From NCBI GenBank assembly GCA_039818165.1, contig JBCBUL010000010.1:25829-89828 (forward strand): a stretch of DNA of 64,000 nucleotides, in the 5' to 3' direction. The position numbers were made by a program, and so were the translations under genes. Origin of the DNA: UBA5336 sp039818165 (GTDB lineage Bacteria; Pseudomonadota; Alphaproteobacteria; Caulobacterales; Hyphomonadaceae). Shown here piece after piece: positions 33,449-43,173 of this stretch. Below the pieces are notes generated by a model. That model was not told where the DNA came from and did no database searches. It was given only the letters and a program-made list of their open reading frames with translations. Every line of letters begins with the position of its first letter. Positions within the stretch are counted from its first letter, which is position 1.

Positions 33449-34564
33449 TCAGGCGGCGTTCTTCATTTCCAGGGCGCGAACGAGTTTCTCTTTCCAAGTC
33501 TTCGGCGCGCCAATCTGGACGGCGAGCAGTTTAGCCCGGCGGTAGAAGAGGTGGCAGTCCACTTCCCAGGTGAACCCCATGCCGCCATGGGTCTGAATGT
33601 TTTCCTTACTGGCAAACCAGAAGGCTTCACTTGCCGCCACGCGCGCAGCAGCAGCGGCTTCGGGCAGTTCCGGCGCATCGGTCGAGAGCGCCCACGCGCC
33701 ATAATAACAGTTGGAACGGGCAACCTCGTTTTTCACATACATCTCGGCGAGCTTGTGTTTGATCGCCTGGTTTCCGCCGATGGGCCGGCCAAAAGCGTAA
33801 CGCTCCTTGGCGTACTCGGTTGCCATTTCCTGGCACCGGGACGCGCCCCCGAGTTGTTCGAAAGCAAAGAGAACCGCGGCACGCTCAAGCAGCTTGTCGA
33901 GCAGATCTGCCCCTTCTCCGGCATTGCCCAGACGCTCCGCGGGTGCGCCGTCAAAAACGATTTCAGCATGGCTTCGCGTCGGATCGAGCGTCTTCACGAC
34001 TGACCGCGAGACGCCGTCGCCGGTCAGGTCCACAAGCACAAGGCTGGCGCCAGACCCTTCACCGGCCAAAACGATGGCATGTGTGGCGATGTCTCCATCG
34101 GTCACCGGGATTTTCTTTCCGGTCAGCGCACCGCCTTCAAACCGACAGGACAAACGCGACGGATCCGGCTCACCCGATCCTTCAGAGAGGGCAAGCGCGC
34201 CGACGACGTCTCCTGCCGCGATCTTTGGCAGAACGGCAGACTTTTGGGCATCGCTGCCGGCCAGTTTGAGCGCCTCGACCAACAGGTATGCTGTAGAGGC
34301 AAACGGGACTGGCGCGAGCACACGGCCAAGCTCCTCAGCGATGACGCACATTTCCAGCATGCCGAGCCCCAACCCGCCATGTTCTTCGGGTATCGCGGCA
34401 CCGAGCCATCCCATTTCGCCGATCTTTGTCCAAAGCGCGGCATCATGGCTGATGTCGGCATTGTCGAGCACCTGGCGAACGGCCGTGCTGGGACACTCGG
34501 CCGACAGGAATTTGCGCGCTTCATCGCGCAGGAATTTCTGGTCTTCTGAAAAGTCGAAATTCAT
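33449..34564 (-). CDS. Acyl-CoA dehydrogenase, second subunit-type
   Basis: 371 residues. It has the N-terminal helical domain (MNFDFSEDQKFLRDEARKFL), the middle beta domain, and the C-terminal block QTHGGMGFTWEVDCHLFYRRAK that marks the companion class of FadE proteins seen in two-component acyl-CoA dehydrogenases. Classical catalytic Glu positions are not conserved. It is transcribed first and the other gene follows on the same strand. The start is set at ATG 34564; an earlier GTG at 34585 is possible. The acyl-CoA substrate is unknown. Confidence 0.88.
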   Translation of the reverse strand: MNFDFSEDQKFLRDEARKFLSAECPSTAVRQVLDNADISHDAALWTKIGEMGWLGAAIPEEHGGLGLGMLEMCVIAEELGRVLAPVPFASTAYLLVEALKLAGSDAQKSAVLPKIAAGDVVGALALSEGSGEPDPSRLSCRFEGGALTGKKIPVTDGDIATHAIVLAGEGSGASLVLVDLTGDGVSRSVVKTLDPTRSHAEIVFDGAPAERLGNAGEGADLLDKLLERAAVLFAFEQLGGASRCQEMATEYAKERYAFGRPIGGNQAIKHKLAEMYVKNEVARSNCYYGAWALSTDAPELPEAAAAARVAASEAFWFASKENIQTHGGMGFTWEVDCHLFYRRAKLLAVQIGAPKTWKEKLVRALEMKNAA

Positions 34565-34761
34565 CGCTTGTCGTCTCACTCCCACAAAGTCTTGTTTTAC
34601 TCAGGATACTCTCCTTGACGCGCACGGAAACCCTTCACGCAAGGATAAGTTCAATTGGTGGGCGCTGCGGGTCTCCAATCGCGGAAATTTGCCGTGGCCT
34701 GTTCACCAAACTTCAAGCCGGATGTGCGATGACTTCAGGGTTAGTCCCGCAGGAGAACCCC

Positions 34762-35346
34762 ATGGCCAAGGCCCTGTTCCACAAGAACCAACGTGTGTTT
34801 GTGAAGCCCGTCGGCACCTATGCCCTTGTTGAACAGGTCATCCCCCATTGGGTTAAGGATGTGCCAGAGCCCCTGCGCGTGACCTATGATGTCGGACTTG
34901 GCCGCGAGTTTACTGGCGGAGAGTTGGTCTCGGAGTCGAAGCTCAACGAGCGCAACGGCCTGGCATCTGACGATATCGAAGCTGATGACTGGCGCATCTT
35001 CCGGATGAAGAACCGCTGGCAGGGCGTTGGCGAAGACACCGGACACCATCCCTATCCCGGCACATTCCCCGTTGTTATGACGGACGAGAATGACTGGGGC
35101 GGCTGGCGCGTTCCCGGCTCTGAATACGACCGCGACCCCGGCAAAATTGAGCACCAGGCGCGCCTCATCGCCAATTCGCCCCACATGCTGCGCCAGATCC
35201 GCAAGTTCGTGAAGTTTGCGTCCGAGAACCCCCACGACCTGCCCGATGACGTACTGCGGGTCGCAAAGCACTGTGCAGCCATCGTCCGCGACGTCTACCA
35301 GGTCCCGCCAAGCGAAAAAGAAACCGCTGCCGTCGCTGCGGAATAA
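34762..35346 (+). CDS. Conserved hypothetical protein
   Basis: 194 residues that I cannot name. No signal peptide or membrane span. It is acidic and contains a YDVGLGREFTGGELVSESKLNERNG stretch, a Trp-rich loop (DENDWGGWRV, ADDWRIF), and a helical tail. Cytoplasmic. AGGAG six bases before ATG 34762 is a clear ribosome site. It stops right at the convergent VanZ-like gene end. Its strand and isolation say nothing more about function; a conserved alphaproteobacterial family is my impression only. Confidence 0.7.
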   Translation: MAKALFHKNQRVFVKPVGTYALVEQVIPHWVKDVPEPLRVTYDVGLGREFTGGELVSESKLNERNGLASDDIEADDWRIFRMKNRWQGVGEDTGHHPYPGTFPVVMTDENDWGGWRVPGSEYDRDPGKIEHQARLIANSPHMLRQIRKFVKFASENPHDLPDDVLRVAKHCAAIVRDVYQVPPSEKETAAVAAE

Positions 35347-35724
35347 TCAACGCCGGGCAGCCACTCGCTTCAGCACAATAATAGCACCTGCGCCCAGTCC
35401 AATCCCGAGACTGTTGGCAAGCATGTCTGCGATACTGGGCTCGCGGCCGAACGGCATCGCCCCCTGGGCAAGCTCTATGGCCGCGCCAAAAGCCATACAG
35501 CCTGCGGCGCCCCAGAGCGGATAACGACCCCGCATGGCGAGCCACGCCAATCCGAACAGTACTGCAAACGCACCCGCGTGTAATATCTTGTCCTGGCCTT
35601 CAAAACCCGCATTGCCCGACGGGGGCTTCAGCGCCAGAAACACCAGCACCAGTACATAGGCGCCAAGCGTCGCCCGGGCTGCGCCATCTCGCCATGTCTT
35701 CTGCGCTTTTACCGGCCTTGCCAA
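35347..35724 (-). CDS. VanZ-family membrane protein
   Basis: 125 residues with four probable membrane helices and the VanZ-type blocks LKPPSG, DKILHAGAFAVLFGLAW and EPSIADMLANSLGIGLGAG (the last is the DxxxNxxG motif near the C-terminus). Function of this family in Gram-negatives is unknown. I place the start at TTG 35724: GGAAGG lies six bases upstream. A GTG at 35739 is an alternative. The longer open frame to 36081 overlaps pepN and is not coding. It diverges from pepN with 57 bases between. Confidence 0.72.
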   Translation of the reverse strand: MARPVKAQKTWRDGAARATLGAYVLVLVFLALKPPSGNAGFEGQDKILHAGAFAVLFGLAWLAMRGRYPLWGAAGCMAFGAAIELAQGAMPFGREPSIADMLANSLGIGLGAGAIIVLKRVAARR

Positions 35725-35781
35725 AACATGCCTTCCCACCCCAAGTGTGGAGCCTACAGATCGTCTCACTAAAGGCCCCAC

Positions 35782-38373
35782 ATGCGCACTGATACGCCCG
35801 TCCCCGTCAAGCTCTCTGCCTATGCGCCCTATCCTTTCATTATCGAGTCCGTGTCGATCTGCTTCAAATTGGGCTTTGATACGACGCAGGTTGAGAGCGT
35901 GCTTCGCGTCAAACGGGTTGGCGCCGGAGACATGGTTCTTGATGGTGTAGGCTTGGCGCTGAAGTCGGTTGCGGTGAACGGGACGGCCCTGAGCGAAGAG
36001 GCCTATTCGCTGGATGACGAAACGCTGACTCTCCGCGACGTGCCCGACGCGTTTGACCTGGCGATCACAGTGGAAAATCAACCTCGCAAGAACACGGCGC
36101 TGTCAGGGCTCTACGTGTCCGGTGGACGGTTGTGCACCCAATGCGAAGCGGATGGCTTTCGCCGGATCACCTACTGGCCAGACCGCCCCGATGTGATGAG
36201 CCGTTTCCACGTCCGCCTGGAGGGCGCGAAGGCGGACTTTCCCTTCTTGCTGGCCAACGGCACACCCGGCGCGGCGGGCGAACTTGGCGAAGGCCGCCAC
36301 TTCGCCGAGTGGGACGACCCCCACCCCAAGCCGAGCTACCTGTTCGCGCTGTGCGCGGGCGACTATGACGTCTTCAAAGACAGCTTCACCACGCGCAGTG
36401 GCCGCGCCGTCGACCTGGCTATCCATGTGGATAAGGGCGACGCCGATCGCGCCGCCTACGCGATGGATAGCCTGAAACGCTCCATGAAGTGGGACGAGGA
36501 GGTATTTGGCCGAGAATACGATCTAGGCGTGTTCAACATCGTTGCCGTGCGCGACTTCAATTTCGGCGCGATGGAAAACAAGGGCCTTAATATCTTCAAT
36601 TCTGCCTATGTGCTGGCCGATGAGGCAACCGCGACCGATGGCGACTTCGAAGCTATCGAATCCATCGTCGCCCACGAGTATTTCCATAACTGGACGGGCA
36701 ACCGGATCACCTGCCGGGACTGGTTCCAGCTTTGCCTGAAAGAAGGGCTCACAGTCTTTCGCGACCAGGAATTCTCAGCCGATATGCGTGCCCGCCCGGT
36801 GCAGCGCATCAAGGACGTAATCCGCCTGAGGGCCCAGCAGTTCGCTGAAGATGGTGGCCCACTCGCCCACGCCGTGCGGCCAGATCAATATGCCAGTGTC
36901 GACAACCTCTACACAGCAACCGTGTACGAGAAAGGCGCCGAACTGATCCGCATGTTGAAAACGCTGATTGGCGATGACGCGTTTGCCATGGGCATGGATC
37001 TCTATTTCGACCGCTTCGATGGCAAAGCGGCCACGATCGAAGACTTTTATAGCTGTTTTGCTGGGTCGAGCGGGCAGGACCTGTCGCATTTTCTGACCTG
37101 GTATCGCCAGCCTGGGACGCCAACCGTTACGGCCGCCCACAGCTTCGATCCAGCCACGGGCGAAGGCCGCATTGAACTGACGCAGACCAATCCGACCACC
37201 AGTGTGGAGCTCAATCCCACGCCGCTGCCAATCCCGCTCCGCTGGGCCCTGCCCGAGGACGGTAAAGACGATCAGCTCTTTGTCTTAGAGACCAGCTCAG
37301 CCACGCTGACCTACAAGGCCGAACCCGGTCAACAACGGCCCCTTCTCAGCTTGAATCGGGGCTTTTCAGCGCCAATCTACCTCCAAAGTGACCTTACAGA
37401 TGAGGAGCGCCTTCGCCTCGTTACAGTCGATACCGACCCGTTCAATCGCTGGGATGCGCTGCAATCACTCCTGCAGCGGGAAATCCTTTCGCTGGCATAT
37501 GGCGACACGACCGCGCCGAACGCCGAGATCATCGAGGCCATGGCTGAGGCCGCCCGGAGTACAGCCAAGGAAGATCCGGCCTTAGCCGCATTGTTGCTCG
37601 GGCTACCCGGCTTGACCGAATTGTTCCAAGCCCGGACGCCTGCCGATCCCGTCGCCCTGGCCAACGCGCGCAGGTCCGTCCGCAATAGCTTGATCGCGCT
37701 GCCGGATATGATGCGCTTCGCCTATGATGTCTTGGACGAGCCGATCCCGAGTCCGTTTGAGCCGTCTGCCGAACAAGCCGGAAAACGTGCCTTGCGCGCC
37801 GCGGCCATCTCCCTGCTTGCGGCAAGTCCTGAGCAACATAGCCTCCAGGCGCTAGAAGACGCCTTCGAAGCCGCAACGAACTTTACCGAAACGCTTGCCT
37901 GCCTGCGTGCCCTTGGCGAAGCCCAGGGCGCAAGTTCGGTGTGGTTTGATAATTTCTACGACGAATACAGAGAACAGCCCCTCGTCATCGATAAATGGTT
38001 CCAGGTCGCAGCCATGAGTGCGGACTCGGCTGCGGATCTAAAGCCGTTTCTCGCCCATCCGGACTTCACGCTCGCGAACCCGAACCGGGTGCGGTCCATC
38101 GCAGGTGTCTTCGCAATGCAGAACCTTGCCGCCTTCCACGCGCCGGATGGGTCTGGCTATCGTCTGGTCGAAGACATCGTTTCGCGTGTGGACAAATCCA
38201 ACCCCGCTGTGGCGGCGAGACTGCTGACCGCATTTGAACAATGGCGCAGCCTGGAACCCGTCGCACGCGGTCAAGCTGAAGCCACGTTGCAGCGTCTTGG
38301 TGAAAGCGATCTTTCCAAGAATGCCCGCGACATTGTCTCCCGCGCGCTCGCCCATGGCGGGGAGAATGCTTAA
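35782..38373 (+). CDS. pepN: Aminopeptidase N (M1 family)
   Basis: 863 residues. The exopeptidase signature GAMEN is at 262-266, the zinc motif HEYFH at 298-302 with third ligand Glu321 (KEGLTVF), followed by FRDQEFSADM. Length and the C-terminal helical bundle match the E. coli PepN type (about 870). It trims N-terminal residues from peptides in the cytoplasm. AAAGG supports ATG 35782. It precedes a PAS sensor kinase gene on the same strand with 91 bases between. Nothing odd in the catalytic part. Confidence 0.95.
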   Translation: MRTDTPVPVKLSAYAPYPFIIESVSICFKLGFDTTQVESVLRVKRVGAGDMVLDGVGLALKSVAVNGTALSEEAYSLDDETLTLRDVPDAFDLAITVENQPRKNTALSGLYVSGGRLCTQCEADGFRRITYWPDRPDVMSRFHVRLEGAKADFPFLLANGTPGAAGELGEGRHFAEWDDPHPKPSYLFALCAGDYDVFKDSFTTRSGRAVDLAIHVDKGDADRAAYAMDSLKRSMKWDEEVFGREYDLGVFNIVAVRDFNFGAMENKGLNIFNSAYVLADEATATDGDFEAIESIVAHEYFHNWTGNRITCRDWFQLCLKEGLTVFRDQEFSADMRARPVQRIKDVIRLRAQQFAEDGGPLAHAVRPDQYASVDNLYTATVYEKGAELIRMLKTLIGDDAFAMGMDLYFDRFDGKAATIEDFYSCFAGSSGQDLSHFLTWYRQPGTPTVTAAHSFDPATGEGRIELTQTNPTTSVELNPTPLPIPLRWALPEDGKDDQLFVLETSSATLTYKAEPGQQRPLLSLNRGFSAPIYLQSDLTDEERLRLVTVDTDPFNRWDALQSLLQREILSLAYGDTTAPNAEIIEAMAEAARSTAKEDPALAALLLGLPGLTELFQARTPADPVALANARRSVRNSLIALPDMMRFAYDVLDEPIPSPFEPSAEQAGKRALRAAAISLLAASPEQHSLQALEDAFEAATNFTETLACLRALGEAQGASSVWFDNFYDEYREQPLVIDKWFQVAAMSADSAADLKPFLAHPDFTLANPNRVRSIAGVFAMQNLAAFHAPDGSGYRLVEDIVSRVDKSNPAVAARLLTAFEQWRSLEPVARGQAEATLQRLGESDLSKNARDIVSRALAHGGENA

Positions 38374-38378
38374 GGAGG

Positions 38379-38393
38379 GTTAACCACGTTAAC
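38379..38393. promoter_or_regulatory. GTTAAC-CAC-GTTAAC repeat upstream of the sensor kinase
   Basis: Two GTTAAC hexamers separated by three bases lie 72-86 bases before the GTG of the kinase. It recalls CtrA half-sites (TTAA), but the spacing is five rather than seven, so a CtrA box is not claimed. A GANTC site (GAGTC) lies further downstream in the same leader. Confidence 0.3.
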
Positions 38394-38464
38394 ATTCAGT
38401 CAAGACTTACACCCCAAGAGGAGCGAGTCAGGGTGCTTGCATGCACTGTTAAACGAGTGCGGTC

Positions 38465-40852
38465 GTGGTTCAGAAGGACGCTTCCAGGAAAGCCGTCACC
38501 AAGAAGAAAGGCCCTCTCCGCGGCCGTCTTGGGCTGGCCATTGGTGCGCTCTTGGTTCTGGAGGGCGCCGCCCTTGGCATAAAGGCTTGGGAAGAGCGCC
38601 AGACGTCGGATTTGCGCGGCCTCGAAAGCCTGCAGCGCGAAGCCCACGGTCTGTCCCAACGCATCACCAGCGAGGCTGAGAGCGTGGTCTCGACAGTGTC
38701 GATGGGCCAACGGTCCGGAGCCGCGCGCGAACTGGTCGTATCTGCCCTGGATGACATTGATGTGGTCCTCAGCCTGCGCGACGCAGCCGCCTCGCCCGAG
38801 GGCTCTCGCCTAAAATCCGGCGCTGACGCGGCTATTTCTGCTATCGCTGCCGGAGAAAAAATCGGCCTGAGCGGCAATGGCGATGTAATCTTCGTGGTTG
38901 AGGAAACAGGCTTTCCCACGGCCATTGCCTATGCACACGCCGATGCCTGGCTGCCCGCGGCAACGACCGGCCGGCGACATACTCTGGTAGGCGATTACCG
39001 ACTGGGTGTTGGTGACCCGTCCCTCGAGGCTCAGGCAAGCAGCGCCAGCCTGGACGAGCCACGCATTCAGAATGGCGAACGCATGGTGCGATCGGCAACG
39101 GCGTGCGCGCCGCTCTCTGGCACTGGGCTCCATGCCTGTGTGACCCGGCCGTCGCCCCTTTTTACGCCTGACGAAATCCTGCGCCTGATCACCTACGGGC
39201 TTCTGCTTGCCGCGCCGCTCCTGGCCATTCTCGGCCTGATCAACATGATCTCTGAAAGTCGCCGCGAGCGCGATGACGCCAGTTCCGAAGCCCAGAGCGC
39301 CCAGGCACGTTTGGATCTTGTTATGTCTGGCGCGCGTGCCGGGTCGTGGATGTGGAACACCGAAACGAATACCGCAGACCTAAGCCCGATGGCCGCCGAG
39401 CTCCTCGGCTTTAGCGCGCAAGGCGCCCAACCGATGGAAACACTCCTGTCTCTCGTTGCCGAGAAAGACCGCGACGCCGTGCGCGACGGGCTCGAGGACG
39501 CAAACGCCAAGCAATACATTCAGGTCTCTTTCAGCACGCTGGATGACGAAGACCAGACCTATGTCGAAATGCGCGCGAGCGCCCACGAAGACAGTGACCC
39601 GAACACCCTCCGCGGCATCGTGATGGATGTGACCGGGCATCGAAAAAGTGACATTCGGCTGCGAGCCGCCGAACGGCGCTTGCGCAACGCCATTGAAGGC
39701 TTTGCAGGCCCATTTGCCCTCTGGGACGAGCGTCGCAGGCTGCTCTACTGGAACCGGTCTTTTTCGACCATGTTCGGGCTCGAAGACATTCTGCGCCCCG
39801 GCATCAGCCACGACACGGTCGAATTGGCGAAGGCCAGCTCGATCCGCCGGGTCCAGAAAGACGATGACGACCACAATACCCAATATGTGGAGCTGCATTC
39901 CGAACGCTGGCTGAAAGTCGTCGAGCGCTCCACCAGCGACAATGGCATGATCACACTGGCGATCGATGTGACCGAGAACCGGCGCAACGAAAATCAGCTC
40001 AAGGATCAACGTCGCAAGCTGAAAACCGTCGTCACAAAGCTCGAACGCTCAGAGGGCCAGGCGAGCGAGCTGGCCAAGAAATACGAGCAAGAAAAGAAAA
40101 AGGCCGAGCACGCGGCCAACACCAAGAGCGCCTTCCTGGCCAATATGAGTCATGAGCTCCGCACACCGTTGAATGCCATCAATGGCTTCTCGGAGATCCT
40201 GATCGAAGAACTGTACGGTCCCCTTGGGGATGAACGCTACAAGTCATATGCCGCCGACATTCTCGCATCAGGTCAGCACCTGCTGGATTTGATCAACGAT
40301 ATTCTCGATATGGCAAAGATCGAGGCGGGCAAGATGACTGTCACGCTCGCACCGCTTGACCCGATCGAGCCGGTCGACGCCGCGGTTCGAATGATCCGCC
40401 AGAAGGTTGAAGCCAAGGATATTTCCCTGATCCTGGACGCGCCCACGGACCTCCCTGAGATTGAGGCGGACCACCGCGCCATTCGCCAGATGGTCCTCAA
40501 TCTCATCTCCAACGCGGCAAAGTTCACCGATCCTGGCGGGCGGATTACCGTCGCCATTCGCAAACAGGACGAGCAAATTCGTATCAGCGTCGTCGATACG
40601 GGTATTGGCATTCCGCGTGATGAGATTGCCCGGCTGGGCCGCCCCTTCGAACAGATCTCGGACACAAAGGACCGAAACTTCGAGGGCACTGGCCTGGGGC
40701 TCGCTCTCACCAAGTCCTATGCGGGCATGCATGGTGGTCGCCTCGGCATCGCATCGGAAGTGGGCAAGGGTACGCGCGTATCGATCTACCTGCCGATAGA
40801 CGGGCTCGGCACTGGCACCCGTTCAAAGGACATCATGCCCGCCGCAGAGTAG
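38465..40852 (+). CDS. PAS-domain sensor histidine kinase (PleC/DivJ-like)
   Basis: 795 residues. Two N-terminal membrane helices (about 24-40 and 238-258) enclose a 200-residue periplasmic sensor with two Cys (TACAPL, LHACVT). Two PAS domains follow (about 280-395 and 400-510, the second with FALWDERRRLLYWNRSF), then a coiled coil, the HisKA phospho-acceptor SHELRTP (His563) and the HATPase blocks NLISNAAKF, DTGIGIP and GTGLGLAL. The H-box neighbourhood GFSEILIEELYGPLG...ILASGQHLLDLINDILDMAKIEAGKM matches PleC/DivJ cell-cycle kinases. It may govern a DivK/PleD-like response regulator, none of which is adjacent. Start is GTG 38465 with a weak ribosome site. Confidence 0.87.
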   Translation: MVQKDASRKAVTKKKGPLRGRLGLAIGALLVLEGAALGIKAWEERQTSDLRGLESLQREAHGLSQRITSEAESVVSTVSMGQRSGAARELVVSALDDIDVVLSLRDAAASPEGSRLKSGADAAISAIAAGEKIGLSGNGDVIFVVEETGFPTAIAYAHADAWLPAATTGRRHTLVGDYRLGVGDPSLEAQASSASLDEPRIQNGERMVRSATACAPLSGTGLHACVTRPSPLFTPDEILRLITYGLLLAAPLLAILGLINMISESRRERDDASSEAQSAQARLDLVMSGARAGSWMWNTETNTADLSPMAAELLGFSAQGAQPMETLLSLVAEKDRDAVRDGLEDANAKQYIQVSFSTLDDEDQTYVEMRASAHEDSDPNTLRGIVMDVTGHRKSDIRLRAAERRLRNAIEGFAGPFALWDERRRLLYWNRSFSTMFGLEDILRPGISHDTVELAKASSIRRVQKDDDDHNTQYVELHSERWLKVVERSTSDNGMITLAIDVTENRRNENQLKDQRRKLKTVVTKLERSEGQASELAKKYEQEKKKAEHAANTKSAFLANMSHELRTPLNAINGFSEILIEELYGPLGDERYKSYAADILASGQHLLDLINDILDMAKIEAGKMTVTLAPLDPIEPVDAAVRMIRQKVEAKDISLILDAPTDLPEIEADHRAIRQMVLNLISNAAKFTDPGGRITVAIRKQDEQIRISVVDTGIGIPRDEIARLGRPFEQISDTKDRNFEGTGLGLALTKSYAGMHGGRLGIASEVGKGTRVSIYLPIDGLGTGTRSKDIMPAAE

Positions 40853-40854
40853 TT

Positions 40855-41433
40855 CTATTCCGTAACACTCGCGACAAAGGCTGCGGCCGTCTCTACGCAG
40901 GCGCTTCCGACGGAAGACAGGGCCTGCGCTCGTCCGGCGGAGCTGTCTGCGTCCAATCCGACGCTCTCACGCACAGCGCCAACGGCCAACGGTTCTCGTG
41001 TGCGCCCGTCCAACACAGTGAGATCGAGGTCACAGACCGCAGCGTCTCCAATGATCGTCATATCGGCAATGTGCCAACTGACTTCGAGATCGCCCGGCAC
41101 CCCCGAGAGCTCGGTGACAGCAACGCCCTCGCCCGCCCCCGACAGGGCATCGACCAGACCCTTTTGCATCAAGCGGGTCAGGCGTCCTGCCCACTCCACA
41201 TTCTCGATCAAACGCAGACCGCCATCACGGCCTTCGACCACCATGCCTAGTCCGCCAAAGACACGCACAGATGTCGGCTCTCGCACCACCACATTCCGCG
41301 TCAGGTCATCGTTCACCGTGATCGCATCCAGGCGATAAAGCGCGTTCGGAACAGCCTGTTCCGGCAAAACCGATAAGCATCCCGCGAGAATGAGGCACGT
41401 CGTTGCGGCCAGGGCTGCAAGGGATTTACCCAT
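40855..41433 (-). CDS. ABC-type transport auxiliary lipoprotein (PqiC/DUF330-like)
   Basis: 192 residues with a lipobox (LILAGC) and the beta-rich ABC_trans_aux domain seen in PqiC/YmbA. It would sit at the inner face of the outer membrane as the receiving partner of MCE proteins. It is the last gene of the lipid-transport operon; its ATG overlaps the stop of the MlaD-like gene by one base. It converges with the sensor kinase with two bases between. Confidence 0.82.
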   Translation of the reverse strand: MGKSLAALAATTCLILAGCLSVLPEQAVPNALYRLDAITVNDDLTRNVVVREPTSVRVFGGLGMVVEGRDGGLRLIENVEWAGRLTRLMQKGLVDALSGAGEGVAVTELSGVPGDLEVSWHIADMTIIGDAAVCDLDLTVLDGRTREPLAVGAVRESVGLDADSSAGRAQALSSVGSACVETAAAFVASVTE

Positions 41434-42392
41434 CAGTTGCCTCCTTCATAGGGTTGGGCATCGCCCGCCACCAGGGATTGGGGGTTTTGTTCCAGATCCC
41501 GGATAAAGTCGTCGAGCCGGGCCATCAGGCGGCGGAAGTCCTGGGCAGCGAGACGGGCATCAACCACGGCGGCGGTTCCATCGCCGTCTACCGCATCTGC
41601 AATCTGGGTGGCGGCGCGTTCGGCCTCTTCCGATGCACCAGTGAAGCTTTGCAGCGCCGTCGTGGCGTCGCTTGTCAGGCTGTTGATCGCGTCACCAAGC
41701 TGGGCAATCCGGCGGTCAGCCTCAGCGCCCACGGCCTCGAGACTGCGACCGACGGAGTTGAAACGGTCGCCGGCCTCCTGCACGGAGACGAGCGCAGCAT
41801 TGGCATTGGCAATCAGGTCCTCATCGTCGGCGAGACGTTGCGAAATCCGCTCAAGATTCTCGAGTGTTCGGCTCACAGAGGCGATATTCTCATCGGAGAG
41901 AAGCTTGTTGACCTGATCTGCCGTCACATTCGCCTGCCCCAGAATACTGGCACTGGAACTGAGCAATTCCTCCAGATCGGTCCGTGCCGACGGAATGACG
42001 GGCACGGGCTGACCTGGCTGGCGAACCAGCGCTGGCGCCTCCACCGTGCCGGCATTGATCTGCACAAAGGTCACGCCGGTAATGCCCGCAAAATCGATAT
42101 TCGCCGTGGAATCCGTCTTGATCGGGGTTTCGCTGTCGATCCGGATGCGAGTGCGCACCTTGGAGGGGTTTGACCGATCAATCCGCACCCAACGCACTTC
42201 GCCCACCTTGATGCCGATGTATCGCACCGACGCGCCATCATCGAGCGTGACGGGGCCCTCAAAGACGATGTCATACTCATCAAAGGTCTCGCGGAACTGG
42301 CTGGTGCCGAGCCACAGGACAAAGCCCATCAGAGCCACCGCCGCGAAAATCACGAAGGCGCCGATCAGGGCATAGTTTGCGCGCGGTTCCAT
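41433..42392 (-). CDS. MlaD/MCE-family lipid transport protein
   Basis: 319 residues. One N-terminal membrane helix (about 8-28) is followed by the MCE domain (DDGASVRYIGIKVGEVRWVRID, DFAGITGVTFVQI), and then a long helical region (about 130-300) that could form the needle or tunnel. The MCE domain hexamer carries phospholipids through the periplasm between the inner and outer membranes. AAGGAGG supports ATG 42392. It follows the ATPase gene closely. No MlaC-like periplasmic shuttle is present; the auxiliary lipoprotein takes the last place instead, as in PqiABC-like systems. Confidence 0.88.
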   Translation of the reverse strand: MEPRANYALIGAFVIFAAVALMGFVLWLGTSQFRETFDEYDIVFEGPVTLDDGASVRYIGIKVGEVRWVRIDRSNPSKVRTRIRIDSETPIKTDSTANIDFAGITGVTFVQINAGTVEAPALVRQPGQPVPVIPSARTDLEELLSSSASILGQANVTADQVNKLLSDENIASVSRTLENLERISQRLADDEDLIANANAALVSVQEAGDRFNSVGRSLEAVGAEADRRIAQLGDAINSLTSDATTALQSFTGASEEAERAATQIADAVDGDGTAAVVDARLAAQDFRRLMARLDDFIRDLEQNPQSLVAGDAQPYEGGN

Positions 42393-42408
42393 GTCCGGCC
42401 CTCCTTGT

Positions 42409-43173
42409 TCAGGCCACAGCCGCGCGCCCGCGCGGCCCATTGAAATACTCGTTGATCCACGGGTGATCCAACTCCCGCAGTTCAGCAATCGTGCCAGTGG
42501 CGATAACGCGCTTCTCGGACAGGACGATGATGCGGTCACAGATCGCACCCAATGTGTCCAAATCATGGGTCACGAGGAAAACTGTCAGGCCGAGACTCTG
42601 TTGCAGGTCACGGATCAACTGGTCGAATTTCCCGGCCGTAATCGGGTCCAGCCCGGCTGTCGGTTCGTCCAGAAAAAGGAGCGCAGGATCAAGCGCGAGC
42701 GACCGCGCGAGGGCCGCGCGCTTGCGCATTCCACCGGACAGATCGGATGGGTACTTGTTCGCCGCCGATGCATCCAGCCCCGACAAACGAATTTTCATTT
42801 CTGCCACGTCACGCGCCATATCCGGCGGCAGTTTCGTGTGCTCGCGCAGGGGCACAAGCACATTCTCCCGCACGGTGAGGTTGGAAAAAAGCGCCCCATC
42901 CTGGAACATCAGCCCCCACTGGCGCTCCATCTCATCACGCTCCTGGCCCTCCAGCCGGGTGATGTCTCGTCCGAATACCTCGACAGACCCGGCTGATGGC
43001 GGCTTCAAGCCAACGATGGCACGCAGAAGAACGGACTTGCCGGTGCCGGACCCGCCAATGATACCCATCACCTCGCCAGCGCGCACGTCCAGATCAAGAT
43101 TTTCATGCACCACATGGGACCCGTAAGCGGTTTTCAGGCCGCGCACCCGGATGGCAAGACGCTCTCGGCTCAT
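42409..43173 (-). CDS. ABC transporter ATP-binding protein, MlaF-like
   Basis: 254 residues with Walker A GGSGTGKS, the signature LSGGMRKRAALARS (the MlaF-type variant in place of LSGGQ), Walker B LLFLDEPTAGLD and the H-loop VTHDL. It energises the lipid transporter in the cytoplasm. The ATG overlaps the TGA of the permease gene (ATGA at 43170-43173), so both are co-translated. The start is set by that overlap; the longer open frame is within the permease gene. Confidence 0.92.
   Translation of the reverse strand: MSRERLAIRVRGLKTAYGSHVVHENLDLDVRAGEVMGIIGGSGTGKSVLLRAIVGLKPPSAGSVEVFGRDITRLEGQERDEMERQWGLMFQDGALFSNLTVRENVLVPLREHTKLPPDMARDVAEMKIRLSGLDASAANKYPSDLSGGMRKRAALARSLALDPALLFLDEPTAGLDPITAGKFDQLIRDLQQSLGLTVFLVTHDLDTLGAICDRIIVLSEKRVIATGTIAELRELDHPWINEYFNGPRGRAAVA

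Noticed and set aside
38379..38393. CtrA box before the sensor kinase
   Set aside because: The TTAA half-sites are five bases apart, but CtrA boxes have seven. I list it only as a repeat.
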